DNA of 64,000 nt from Streptomyces griseus subsp. griseus (GTDB lineage Bacteria; Actinomycetota; Actinomycetes; Streptomycetales; Streptomycetaceae). This document shows, piece by piece, positions 1 through 7,652 of this stretch. The notes under the pieces are model-generated. The model had not been told where the DNA came from. It worked only from the letters and a program-made list of their open reading frames with translations, and made no database searches. Location: the NCBI RefSeq assembly GCF_000720255.1, contig NZ_JOJE01000026.1, positions 49,918-113,917 on the forward strand, written 5' to 3'. Both the position numbers and the translations under genes were made by a program. Within the stretch, counting starts at the first letter, position 1, and each line of letters opens with the position of its first letter.

Positions 1-117
1 GTCCCGTTCCAGCTCGTAGAACTCCGGCGAGATCGAGTCCGCGTAGGAGACGGGACCGGTGTCGATCTTGAAGTGCTCGGTCCAACTGCCCTCGGAGGGC
101 TTGGGGAAGTGCGCCAT
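1..117 (-). CDS. Rieske-type aromatic-ring-hydroxylating oxygenase alpha subunit (5' end only)
   Basis: Only the first 39 codons are present; the gene runs off the left edge. It begins at an ATG at 117. The N-terminus (MAHFPKPSEGSW..., then ...YADSISPEFYELER) looks like the leader of actinobacterial Rieske [2Fe-2S] ring-hydroxylating oxygenase large subunits, which precedes the Rieske domain. The Rieske and mononuclear iron motifs are outside the window, so the call rests on N-terminal resemblance recalled from the family. It is divergent from the gene pair at 396-1471 and shares an intergenic region with an operator-like palindrome at 172-188, suggesting co-regulation with the catabolic cluster. 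Confidence 0.6.
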   Translation of the reverse strand, partial: MAHFPKPSEGSWTEHFKIDTGPVSYADSISPEFYELERD

Positions 118-171
118 GGTCGGAACCTCCACTCAGGGTGACCCGGCAACGATAACAACAGTCTCTATATT

Positions 172-188
172 GGAGAATAGCATTTCCG
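172..188. promoter_or_regulatory. Putative operator, member of the GAGAAT-N3-ATTCTC family (imperfect)
   Basis: GGAGAATAGCATTTCCG has an intact left half-site GAGAAT, the 3-nt spacer AGC, and a degenerate right half (ATTTCC instead of ATTCTC). It lies in the AT-richer divergent region between the Rieske oxygenase start at 117 and the rightward gene pair. The same motif occurs in better form at 12665, 18758 and 23119. The rest of 118-395 shows no further gene. Confidence 0.55.
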
Positions 189-395
189 AATCTGCCTAAT
201 GACTACTGTCGCATATGTTGATGCCATTCCGGCGGGTCGATACGGTGGTGTCATCCCGGACGGCCGCAACGACGACGGTCCTGGACGGCCGCGTCCACGC
301 CCACCCTCCCTCGCGTTCCTGGCGAGGGCCCGAAGACGGCTCAGCTCATCACGGTCAGGCCCGGCCCAGCGCCGGGTCGGAGAAGGAGAGCGCGG

Positions 396-620
396 ATGTA
401 CGACGGCGAATGGCGGCGGGCCGCGGCCGCGGCTCGCGCGGAGATCCCGGGCGACGACGGCACACGTTTGCCTCCGGGCGATCCCGTACCCACCGAGTTC
501 CACGACCACTCGGTGTCCGTGGCGTGGGGCGCGTGGGCGCGCGCCGGTGTCACCGACTCCGAGGTCGACGAGCTGCTGTTCCAGATCGCCGCCTACTGTG
601 GCGCCCTGGAGGGGGAGTGA
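396..620 (+). pseudogene. Truncated carboxymuconolactone-decarboxylase (CMD/AhpD)-like remnant
   Basis: This is a 74-codon reading frame with a plausible purine-rich ribosome site before the ATG. The start resembles the N-terminus of CMD proteins (LPPGDPVPTEFHDHSV...AWG). The end resembles their C-terminus (GVTDSEVDELLFQIAAYCGA). The central part of the domain, which normally carries the catalytic helix region, appears to be missing, as if by an in-frame internal deletion of roughly 50-60 residues. The stop overlaps the GTG start of the next gene (GTGA), so it may survive for translational coupling. A genuine short protein cannot be excluded. A full-length CMD-like gene lies at 14223. Confidence 0.5.
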
Positions 621-1471
621 CGGGCCGGCCGGCCGTGGTCGGCTGCGTCGGGCTGGGCGCCATGGGCGGCGTGCTGGCGTCGAACCTGGTCCGGGCCGGG
701 TTCGAGGTGGTGGCGTATGACGCCGCCGGTCCTGCTCGGACCCCGCAGGGGGCCCGTTGGGCGCCGGGCCCGGCGGACGTGGCGCGGGCAGCGGCGACCG
801 TGGTGCTCAGCCTGCCGGACGGAGCGGTCTGCCAGGAGGTGGTGCGGGACCTCGGTGCCGCCCGGGACCGGAAGGTCACTCACGTCGTGGACACGTCCAC
901 AGTGGGGGTGGCGGCGGCCCGCGTGCTGTCCGCGATGGGGCTGGCGTACGTGGACGCACCCGTGTCGGGCGGGGTGGCCGGAGCGCGTCGGCGCACCCTG
1001 ATGGTCATGTACGCAGGGACGGACGAGGACTGCGCCCGGGTGGAGCCGGTCCTGGCAGGGCTGAGCGACCGGCGGCGCAGGGTCGGCAACCGGCCCGGGC
1101 AGGCACAGGCGCTGAAGCTGGCCAACAACTTCCTGTCCGCGACCACGCTCGCGGCGACCAGCGAGGCCGTGGCCTTCGGGCGGGCCGCCGGGCTGGACCC
1201 GGCCGTCATGCTGGAGGTGCTCAACGCCTCCAGCGGACGCAGCGGAGCCAGTGCGGACAAGTTCCCCAGCGAGGTGCTCACCGGCCGCTACGCCTCGGGG
1301 TTCAGCAACGCGCTGATGGTCAAGGACGTGCGGCTGTACCTGGAAGAGGTACGGCGGCTGAGCAGCGCCCGGACCATGGGGACGGTGACGGGCTCGGTGT
1401 GGGAGGCGTTCGCCGCCGCGGAACCCGACGCCGACTTCACCCGCATCTACCCCTTCGTCGCAGGGGACTGA
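617..1471 (+). CDS. NAD(P)-dependent beta-hydroxyacid dehydrogenase (3-hydroxyisobutyrate dehydrogenase family)
   Basis: The product is 284 aa, close to the family norm of about 290. It starts with a Rossmann fold (VGCVGLGAMGG, a GxGxMG motif), has the substrate-binding signature DAPVSGG, and places the catalytic lysine in ALKLANNF. The family oxidises small beta-hydroxy acids such as 3-hydroxyisobutyrate, tartronate semialdehyde or related acyls with NAD(P). GTG at 617 is chosen because it overlaps the upstream stop and begins just before the Rossmann strand. Its 3' end overlaps the convergent TetR gene by 25 bases. A second, interrupted family member lies at 2135-2965. The substrate is unknown and is probably an intermediate of the surrounding pathway. 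Confidence 0.85.
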   Translation: MTGRPAVVGCVGLGAMGGVLASNLVRAGFEVVAYDAAGPARTPQGARWAPGPADVARAAATVVLSLPDGAVCQEVVRDLGAARDRKVTHVVDTSTVGVAAARVLSAMGLAYVDAPVSGGVAGARRRTLMVMYAGTDEDCARVEPVLAGLSDRRRRVGNRPGQAQALKLANNFLSATTLAATSEAVAFGRAAGLDPAVMLEVLNASSGRSGASADKFPSEVLTGRYASGFSNALMVKDVRLYLEEVRRLSSARTMGTVTGSVWEAFAAAEPDADFTRIYPFVAGD

Positions 1472-2046
1472 CCCTCCGTGGCAGCCGTGCCGGTGCCGAG
1501 GAGCACCGCCATGGCCTCCCGGACGATCTGCGGATAGCGCTCCGCCTCCGGGTCCACGAGCCAGAGCTGGTGGACGCCTTCGATCAGCGCCAGCACGGCG
1601 GCCGCGGCGGTCGGCGCGCTCAGCCCGCTGGGCACGCGCTCCCCGTACCGTTCGATCAGGCTCGCGACCAGGTGGTCCTGCACGGAGCGGCACCGCTTCC
1701 GGACGAAGCCGGCCGCGGGTTCCTGGCCTGTGACCGCCTCGGCCAGCACCACGCTGTACACGGTGGCGAGCGACGGACGGCTCTGTTCGAAGGCGACGGT
1801 CTCGGCGAAGTCACCGGCCCAGTCCTCGCCGACCCGCCGTCCCGCCAGGTTCTCCCGGGCGAGCTCCTCACGGAAACTGAGGATCTCCAGCAGTAACCGC
1901 TTCTTGCTGGGGAAGTAGTGCAGGACGCCCTGCCGGGTGAGGCCGGCCCGATCGGCCACCGCGTCGATCGAGGTGCCCTTGAAGCCGTGGGCGGCCATGA
2001 CCTCCAGCGCGGCCTCCAGAATCTGCTCACGCCGGTCAGACACCAT
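1447..2046 (-). CDS. TetR/AcrR family transcriptional regulator
   Basis: This 199-aa protein has an N-terminal helix-turn-helix (about residues 6-52: REQILEAALEVMAAHG...TSIDAVADRAGLTRQGVLHYFPSKK), followed by a ligand-binding helical domain. Codon 51 is TTA (1894-1896), the rare leucine codon that in Streptomyces needs the bldA tRNA, so translation may be tied to development. It lies at the 3' end of the leftward operon, 88 bases after the interrupted dehydrogenase gene, and overlaps the convergent dehydrogenase at its own 3' end. It is one of two TetR candidates for binding the shared palindrome; the one at 18867 is the stronger candidate because the motif lies directly upstream of it. Confidence 0.9.
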   Translation of the reverse strand: MVSDRREQILEAALEVMAAHGFKGTSIDAVADRAGLTRQGVLHYFPSKKRLLLEILSFREELARENLAGRRVGEDWAGDFAETVAFEQSRPSLATVYSVVLAEAVTGQEPAAGFVRKRCRSVQDHLVASLIERYGERVPSGLSAPTAAAAVLALIEGVHQLWLVDPEAERYPQIVREAMAVLLGTGTAATEGQSPATKG

Positions 2047-2134
2047 GTCCTGCCCCTTCCTGCGGTGGAGAGGTGCTCGCACACAGTACGCACTGGCGCG
2101 GCCCGGGGGCGAGAGTGCGTTCGCCTCCTCCCCC

Positions 2135-2965
2135 TCACCGTCCCATCGCGGCGAGAGCGGCCAGGGCCGCCCCCCGGAGTACCGCCCCCTCGCGCACGCC
2201 GGCCATGTCCGCGATCTCGGCGAAGAGGCGCACGTCCTTGGCGAGCAGGCTCCCCGCGTGGGAAGCGATGCGGTCCAGGCCGCCGCCGGCATCGGCGACC
2301 CGCTCCAGCGCGAAGCTGGCCGCGCTGCCGCGTGGCAGCACCCGGCTCAGCGCGGCTCGGTCGAGACCGAGGGTGACCCCCAGCCCGAGCATGTCCGCGG
2401 CGAGCCCCAGGTGGGCCGTGAACAGCAGGTTGTTGAGGATCTTCGCCAACTGGCCAGAGCCGGTCGGGCCGAGGTGGACGACGGGGTCGCCGTAGGTGGC
2501 GAACACCGGACGGCAGTAGGCGAAGTCCTGGGAGTCCCCGCCCGCCATGACGACCAGGGAGCCCTGGTCGGCCGCCCGGCCGCCACCGCTGACCGGCGCG
2601 TCCATGAGAAAGACACCGCACGTGCGGGCCGACGCCTCCAGGCGACGGCAGGTGTCGGGGTGCACCGTGGAATGGACGGCGATCACGCCGCCCCGGCGCA
2701 GTCCGGCGAGAACCCCGTCCGGTCCGGTGACCACCTGCTCGACATCGGCGTCATCGACGACGCACAGGCACACCAGGTCGCTGACGGTGGCCAGTTCGGC
2801 GGGTGACGCGGCCGTCTTGGCACCGCTGCCCGCGAACGGCATCAGCGTGGCGGGTCTGCGGGCCCACAGGGTCGTCTCGTGTCAGGCGGCGATGATGCGG
2901 CGTGCCATGGGCGCGCCCTGACTGCCCAGTCCGATGAATCCCACGCGCAGCGGAGGTCTGCTCAC
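2135..2965 (-). pseudogene. 3-hydroxyisobutyrate dehydrogenase-family gene interrupted by an in-frame TGA
   Basis: Reading from a GTG at 2965, the frame encodes a Rossmann start (RVGFIGLGSQGAPMARRII). It hits TGA at 2882-2884 and then continues in the same frame with convincing family sequence to 2135: strand-2 residues HETTLWARRPATL, then DAPVSGGG, then the catalytic lysine in GQLAKILNN. The stop sits where family members usually have glycine (AG-HE), so a single GGA-to-TGA change would explain it. The total of about 276 codons matches an intact member. The GTG start overlaps the DoxX stop (GTGA). This may be a recent nonsense mutation, a sequencing error, or a site of readthrough (the stop is followed by C). 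No selenocysteine context was noticed. Confidence 0.8.
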
Positions 2966-3462
2966 GCAGTCCTCCGGGGGCGCCAGAACGCAGCGAGCAG
3001 TCCGGCGGTCGCCGCCACGCCGAGTCCCAGCACGACACCGGCGCCCGCCCACCCCATGACCGCGATGCCGGCGGCCGTGTCCACCGCGTACTCCCCCGGA
3101 CCCCAGGCGCCGAGCGCGAGGGAGAGCACGGCCAGGACGAGGACGTACTCCCAGCCTTCCTTGAAGACGAAGAACCCGTGCGGCCGGTGGGCGAGCAGCC
3201 CGGCGACCAGCATGACCGACAGCACCGCCGCGCAGGCCAGCGGCGTGAGCAGTCCGAGCACCAGGAGGGCGCCCGCGCCGATCTCGGTGACCACACTGAG
3301 CCACGCCTGCAGGCGCGGCCGGGTCAGCCCCAGGCCGGCGAACCAGCGCGCGGTGCCGGTGATGCCGCCCCCGCCCCGCCAGTGGTTCCAGCCGTGCGCC
3401 ACCATGACCGCGCCCAGCACGAGCCGGACCACCAGCAGCGCGGCGTCGAAGGCCTCACCCAT
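2962..3462 (-). CDS. DoxX family membrane protein
   Basis: The product is 166 aa with four hydrophobic helices. It begins with the typical DoxX start (LLVVRLVLGAVMVAHGWNH) and later has the GALLVLGLLTPLA segment. DoxX proteins are small inner-membrane proteins of uncertain biochemical role, sometimes linked to quinone or thiosulfate redox chemistry. ATG at 3462 lies just inside the 3' end of the upstream hydrolase gene (8-base overlap), and the stop overlaps the next GTG, so it is translated as part of the leftward operon. A specific role in the pathway cannot be deduced. Confidence 0.8.
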   Translation of the reverse strand: MGEAFDAALLVVRLVLGAVMVAHGWNHWRGGGGITGTARWFAGLGLTRPRLQAWLSVVTEIGAGALLVLGLLTPLACAAVLSVMLVAGLLAHRPHGFFVFKEGWEYVLVLAVLSLALGAWGPGEYAVDTAAGIAVMGWAGAGVVLGLGVAATAGLLAAFWRPRRTA

Positions 3463-4369
3463 CGCGCCGTCCCCGTTCCGCGGGTAGCGCGGGCACGCCG
3501 AGCGCGCACTCCTCGACGAAGGCCAGGACGTGCAGGTGGTATGCGAGGGCGGTTCGCCCGACGCTGGTGTTGTGGCCCGCCCCCGCCTGTTCGTGGAGCA
3601 CCACGCGAGGTGAGCCGGTGAACAGCGAGGCGAGGTCCGACAGGCCCTCCGGCCCGTTGATCCACACCTGCTCGTGTTCGGCGAGGGTGATGTGGACCGG
3701 CACCGCGACACGCGCCGCCAGCCGGATCAGGTCCTCTTGCCAGCCCTCCCGGTGTCCCTCGTAGGCGGGCGAGGCCGCGCCGATGCGCTGTCCGCCGTGT
3801 ACATCGGGCGGATAGGCCTGCGGCGGGTACCACAGCGCCTGGCGCAGGCTGGGCCGGGTGCGGGTCGGGTCGCTCCGCCACTCCTCCATCGCCCGCACGG
3901 CCCGGGGGTGGTGCACCCGGCCCATGCCGGCCAGCTCCACGCCGAGCAGTTCCCCGGCCCGCGGGTCGCTTGCCATGCGCAGCGCGAGTTCGGAGCCCGC
4001 CGAGTGCGCCCACAGGAACACGCCCACACCGCGTTCACGGTCCTTCAGCAGCGCCTCGACGGCCTCGTACGCGAAGTCGGTGCGCTGGCCGGGTGTGCGC
4101 AGGTGGTCCTCGTGCCCGGCGGAACTGCCGTAACCGGGGCGGTCCGGGGCGAGGACGGTGAAGCCGGCCGCGGCGGCGGTGCGCAGCAGGGAGAGCCTCG
4201 GGTGCCCGGGGTGGTCGAAGTAGGCCGAGGTGGTGGCGCCGCCGTGCAGGGCCACGATCACGGCCTGCGGTCGCGGCACCTCGGCCACCAGTGCGGAGGC
4301 GGGGACGCCGTGCACATCGACGACCTGCCGGCGTACGGCGGTGGTGAGTTCGGGTTCGAGTGAGGTCAT
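3455..4369 (-). CDS. Alpha/beta hydrolase
   Basis: A 304-aa alpha/beta-hydrolase-fold protein. It shows the oxyanion-hole segment ALHGGA, the strand-4 motif LAPDRPGYGSS and the nucleophile elbow WAHSAGSE with serine flanked as in GxSxG (Ala for the first Gly). The catalytic histidine is probably in GAGHNTSVGRTA near residue 280. It is probably an esterase, lactonase or ring-cleavage hydrolase acting on a pathway intermediate, since it sits 16 bases downstream of the DUF35-thiolase gene in the same operon. No signal peptide is seen, so it is likely cytoplasmic. Confidence 0.8.
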   Translation of the reverse strand: MTSLEPELTTAVRRQVVDVHGVPASALVAEVPRPQAVIVALHGGATTSAYFDHPGHPRLSLLRTAAAAGFTVLAPDRPGYGSSAGHEDHLRTPGQRTDFAYEAVEALLKDRERGVGVFLWAHSAGSELALRMASDPRAGELLGVELAGMGRVHHPRAVRAMEEWRSDPTRTRPSLRQALWYPPQAYPPDVHGGQRIGAASPAYEGHREGWQEDLIRLAARVAVPVHITLAEHEQVWINGPEGLSDLASLFTGSPRVVLHEQAGAGHNTSVGRTALAYHLHVLAFVEECALGVPALPAERGRRDG

Positions 4370-4385
4370 GCCACGGTCCTGGAAG

Positions 4386-6041
4386 TCATGCGTCCGTCCT
4401 GAGCAGGAGTACGCCGCTGGGGGTGAGCCCGCCGCTGGAGACCACCGCGGTGCGCGCGCCCGCGACCTGCCGCTGCCCCGCCTGGCCGCGCAGCTGGAGC
4501 ACGGCCTCGTGGAGCAGGCCCATGCCGTGGGTGCGGCCGTGGGAGAGCTGACCGCCGTGCGGGTTCAAGGGAAGCGGGCCGTCCGGGGCGATGTTCTTGC
4601 CTCCGTCCAGGAAGTCGCGGGCCTCGCCGATGCCGCAGAAGCCGAGAGCCTCGATCCAGGACAGGCAGTTGAAGGTGAAGCCGTCGTAGAGCAGTGCCAG
4701 GTCCACGTCGGCGGGACGCAGGTCCGTGCGCGTCCACAGGTGGGCTGCCTGGCCGAGCACCTGGGGTTCGTGCGTGAGGGTGGACTGGTCCCATTCGGGG
4801 CGTTCGACGATCTGCGTGCCGACGGCCTCGACGCGCACCGGTGGCCCGGGGAGGTCGGAGGCGGTCTCGGCGGCGGAGACGACGACGGCGACGGAGGCGT
4901 CGCAGGGGACGTCGCAGTCGTAGAGGCCGAAGGGGGTGGTGACGGTGCGCGCGGTGAGGTAGTCGTCCATGGTGAGCGGGTCGCGGTAGATCGCGTCCGG
5001 GTGGCGGGCCGCGTTGGCGCGCTGGTTGAGGGCGATCCAGCCGAGGGTCTCCCGAGTGGTGCCGTAGCGGTGCATGTGCCGCTGGGCGTTCATGGCGAGC
5101 ATGACGGCGGGCGAGACGGCGCCGAAGGGCTTGAACCAGCCTTCCGCGTCCGCCCGTCGGGGCACGGAGATCCTGCCTTGCCGGGCGAGTGCGCCGTACG
5201 TCGCCTCCCACACCGTGCGGAAGCACAGCACGTGCCGGGCCAGGCCGCCCGCGACCGCGAGCATCGCGGCGATCACCGAACCGCCCGGGCCGGGGGTCTC
5301 CCCCGCGCCGTTGTGCCACACCGGGCGGATCCCGAGCGCGGACTCCAGCGCGGTCACACCGCCCTCGGCGAAGCCGCCGTAGGCGCCGCCGCCGGGGTAG
5401 GTGCACAGACCGTCGATGTCGTCGAGGGTGAGACCCGCGTCGGCGACGGCCTTCTCGCAGGCCTCGACGGTGAGGTCGAGGGGCGGGACCATCAGACGGC
5501 GGCCGATGCGTGAGGCGCCGGTGCCGCTGATGACCGCGCGGTCCTCGAACCGGACTCCGGTCAGCGCCGGGCGCAGATGCGTGGTGACCGGGGGGTCCTC
5601 GGGCAGAGGTGCGGGCGGGGGCTGCTCGGCGCACGGCCGGAACAGGGGGAGCCATGCCTCGCCGGCCTGCTCGAACACCACCTCCATGCGCATGCCGATC
5701 CGCAGATCCTCCGGCGCGCAGCCGACGACGTTGGTGGTCAGCCTGACGCGCGGGTCCTCCTCGATCGCCACCTGGGCGACGACGAACGGGGAGGGCAGGC
5801 CGGGAAACGGGAAACGGTGGTTGACGGTGAAGCCGATCAGGGTGGCGAAGCCCGAGGCTTCCCCGACCTCGGTCTCGTGTCCCCGGCAGTGGCGGCAGAC
5901 GGGCTGCGGCGGGTGGATCAGTGCCCGGCACGCGGTGCAGGTCTGGAAGCGGAGCCGTCCGTCCCGGCCGGAGGTCCAGAAGAACTCGGTCTCCTGGCGG
6001 ATCTCCGGCTGTGGACGGACAGCGTCCCCGTCCCCGCTCAA
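4386..6041 (-). CDS. DUF35/OB-fold zinc-ribbon protein fused to a thiolase-fold lipid-transfer (Ltp) enzyme
   Basis: The product is 551 aa. Residues about 20-140 form a DUF35 module: a zinc ribbon with Cys35/38 and Cys49/52 (CTAC, CRHC), then an OB-fold. Residues about 165-550 form a thiolase-fold domain (VISGTGASRIGR, SVIAAMLAVAGG, NPHGGQLSHGR). The usual thiolase nucleophilic cysteine is not evident at the helix where it should lie (NGAGETPGPGGSV). In steroid side-chain breakdown, Ltp2-type thiolase-fold proteins act as retro-aldolases with a separate DUF35 partner (ChsH2); here both are on one chain. I infer a retro-aldol cleavage of a beta-hydroxyacyl-CoA. The start ATG overlaps the P450 stop (ATGA). 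Confidence 0.8.
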   Translation of the reverse strand: MSGDGDAVRPQPEIRQETEFFWTSGRDGRLRFQTCTACRALIHPPQPVCRHCRGHETEVGEASGFATLIGFTVNHRFPFPGLPSPFVVAQVAIEEDPRVRLTTNVVGCAPEDLRIGMRMEVVFEQAGEAWLPLFRPCAEQPPPAPLPEDPPVTTHLRPALTGVRFEDRAVISGTGASRIGRRLMVPPLDLTVEACEKAVADAGLTLDDIDGLCTYPGGGAYGGFAEGGVTALESALGIRPVWHNGAGETPGPGGSVIAAMLAVAGGLARHVLCFRTVWEATYGALARQGRISVPRRADAEGWFKPFGAVSPAVMLAMNAQRHMHRYGTTRETLGWIALNQRANAARHPDAIYRDPLTMDDYLTARTVTTPFGLYDCDVPCDASVAVVVSAAETASDLPGPPVRVEAVGTQIVERPEWDQSTLTHEPQVLGQAAHLWTRTDLRPADVDLALLYDGFTFNCLSWIEALGFCGIGEARDFLDGGKNIAPDGPLPLNPHGGQLSHGRTHGMGLLHEAVLQLRGQAGQRQVAGARTAVVSSGGLTPSGVLLLRTDA

Positions 6042-7405
6042 CGGATCTTCGCCTCCGCCTTGCGGACCGTGACCGGCTCCGCCAGTCCTTGCTCGTCACA
6101 GGCCTGTTGAAGGTTCTCCAGGGTTTCCGCCAGTCCGGATCCGAGGCGGTTGCCCGGCGTGAAGGTCGCCGGGAGGTGGCGCATGCCCTGGATGACGCCG
6201 ATGGTCTCGTAGTGGACCGTGCCCTCGGGGTCGCACACGAAGTCGGGCATCCGGTCGAGGACCTGGAGGAGCATCCGTTTGAAGACGGTCCGCGCGACGT
6301 TGGAGCCGATGCAGCGGTGGATGCCCAGGCCGAAGGCGGTGTGGCGGTTGCCGCCTCGGGCCAGGTCGACCTGGTCGGGGTCGGTGAAGACCCGCGGGTC
6401 GCGGTTGGCCATCGCCCAGGACAGCCACAGCCGGTCGCCCTCCTTGAGCTCGGCGCCCGCGATCTCGCAGTCCTCGGCGACGGTGCGGCCGTCGCCGGGC
6501 GCGGGGGTGAAGTAGCGCAGGAACTCCTCCGTAGCGGTGTCCAGCAGGGTGTCGCGCTCCCGGCTCAGCCGGGTCCGCTCGCCGGGGTGCTGGGACAGCC
6601 ACTCCAGGGAGTGGGCGGTGAGCGCGGTGGTGGTGTCGAAGCCGCCGCCGATGAGCAGGGCGAGGGCTCCGATCAGGTCCTCCTCGGGCGGTGCCTTGCC
6701 GTCGATCTGCAGACAGGCGAGTGCGTCGGCGAGGCCCGGCCGTGGGTGGGCGCGGACCTCCTGGAGCGTGGCGGCGATGTCCCGGATCATCGTCATGTGC
6801 CCCTCCACCACCCGTGCCATCTCCGGCGAGTCGGGCGGGGTGTAGACGCCTGCGTGGGCGGGTTCGTTGTACAGCTCCCACTTCTTCAGCGGGATGCCCA
6901 TCATGGCGAGCGTGAAGACGGCCGGGACGATGTTGGCGAGGTCGTCGACGAAGTCGATCCGGCCCGTCTCGATCTTCTCGTCGATGCAGGCGCGGGCCAC
7001 GTCGTCGATGAACGGGATCCACCGCTGGACGGCCGCCGGGGACAGGTAGGGGTTGAGGGCGGTGCGGTAGGCGCGCTGTTCGGGCGGGTCCATCTCCAGG
7101 AAACCGCCGCGCAGGCCCCGGCCGCGGGGCGGGGCCGGGATGCTGATCCCGCGGTAGCCGCGGCGCTCGCCGTGCACGTCGTGGTCGTTGGACAGCTTCT
7201 CACCGGCCCGGGCGAAGGCGAGCAGCTCACGGTTGCCGGCGGCCACCCAGTGGCCGTCGTAGGTGTCGGTCCAGGCGAGCGGGCAGCCCGAGTGGAACGC
7301 CCGGGTCTGCTCCTCGAACTGGTCGCGGTACTCCGGTGCGTGCCGGTCGAAGTGGACGCGGGGCTGTTTGCGGGCCTCGTCGCCGGTGGTGTCCGGTGCG
7401 GTCAT
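6038..7405 (-). CDS. Cytochrome P450
   Basis: A 455-aa soluble bacterial class I P450. The I-helix oxygen-activation motif is GGGFDTTT, the K-helix ExxR is EEFLR, and the heme-binding loop is FGLGIHRCIGS with the axial cysteine. It hydroxylates a hydrophobic substrate using electrons from the ferredoxin encoded immediately upstream (7440-7640). No ferredoxin reductase is in the window. Its stop overlaps the start of the DUF35-thiolase gene. The family subclass cannot be fixed by eye. Confidence 0.93.
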   Translation of the reverse strand: MTAPDTTGDEARKQPRVHFDRHAPEYRDQFEEQTRAFHSGCPLAWTDTYDGHWVAAGNRELLAFARAGEKLSNDHDVHGERRGYRGISIPAPPRGRGLRGGFLEMDPPEQRAYRTALNPYLSPAAVQRWIPFIDDVARACIDEKIETGRIDFVDDLANIVPAVFTLAMMGIPLKKWELYNEPAHAGVYTPPDSPEMARVVEGHMTMIRDIAATLQEVRAHPRPGLADALACLQIDGKAPPEEDLIGALALLIGGGFDTTTALTAHSLEWLSQHPGERTRLSRERDTLLDTATEEFLRYFTPAPGDGRTVAEDCEIAGAELKEGDRLWLSWAMANRDPRVFTDPDQVDLARGGNRHTAFGLGIHRCIGSNVARTVFKRMLLQVLDRMPDFVCDPEGTVHYETIGVIQGMRHLPATFTPGNRLGSGLAETLENLQQACDEQGLAEPVTVRKAEAKIR

Positions 7406-7439
7406 GGGCTGTGCTTCCTCTCGGTCCGCCGGGTACGGC

Positions 7440-7640
7440 TCAGAACACGCCGATCGCGCGTTCGGGGCAGGAGCGGACGGCCTCGACCACGGCGTCCTCC
7501 TGGTCTCCGGGGACGTCCTCGGCGACCGGCGAGGAGTGTCCGTCGATCTCGCTGAGTTCGAAGACCTTGGGGGCGCGCATGGCGCACAGTGTGTGCCCCT
7601 GGCAGCGCTCGGGGTCGACGCGTACCTTCACGTCACTCAC
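7440..7640 (-). CDS. [3Fe-4S]-type ferredoxin, P450 redox partner
   Basis: A 66-aa ferredoxin starting at GTG 7640. The cluster ligands fit the single-cluster P450 ferredoxin pattern: CQGHTLC (Cys13, Cys19) and the distal CPERAIG. The second position of the classic CxxCxxC is replaced by His/Thr residues, as in [3Fe-4S] ferredoxins that pair with actinobacterial P450s. It lies 34 bases upstream of the P450 at 7405, which is the expected partner. Compare the second pair at 38204-39699. Confidence 0.92.
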   Translation of the reverse strand: MSDVKVRVDPERCQGHTLCAMRAPKVFELSEIDGHSSPVAEDVPGDQEDAVVEAVRSCPERAIGVF

Positions 7641-7652
7641 CTCCGGTTCATG

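Noticed and set aside
593..1693. A 366-codon minus-strand open frame
   Set aside because: It mirrors the dehydrogenase at 617-1471 and shows no family motif.
2882..2884. Selenocysteine codon in the dehydrogenase
   Set aside because: Family members have glycine at this position and no selenocysteine insertion hairpin was noticed after the TGA.
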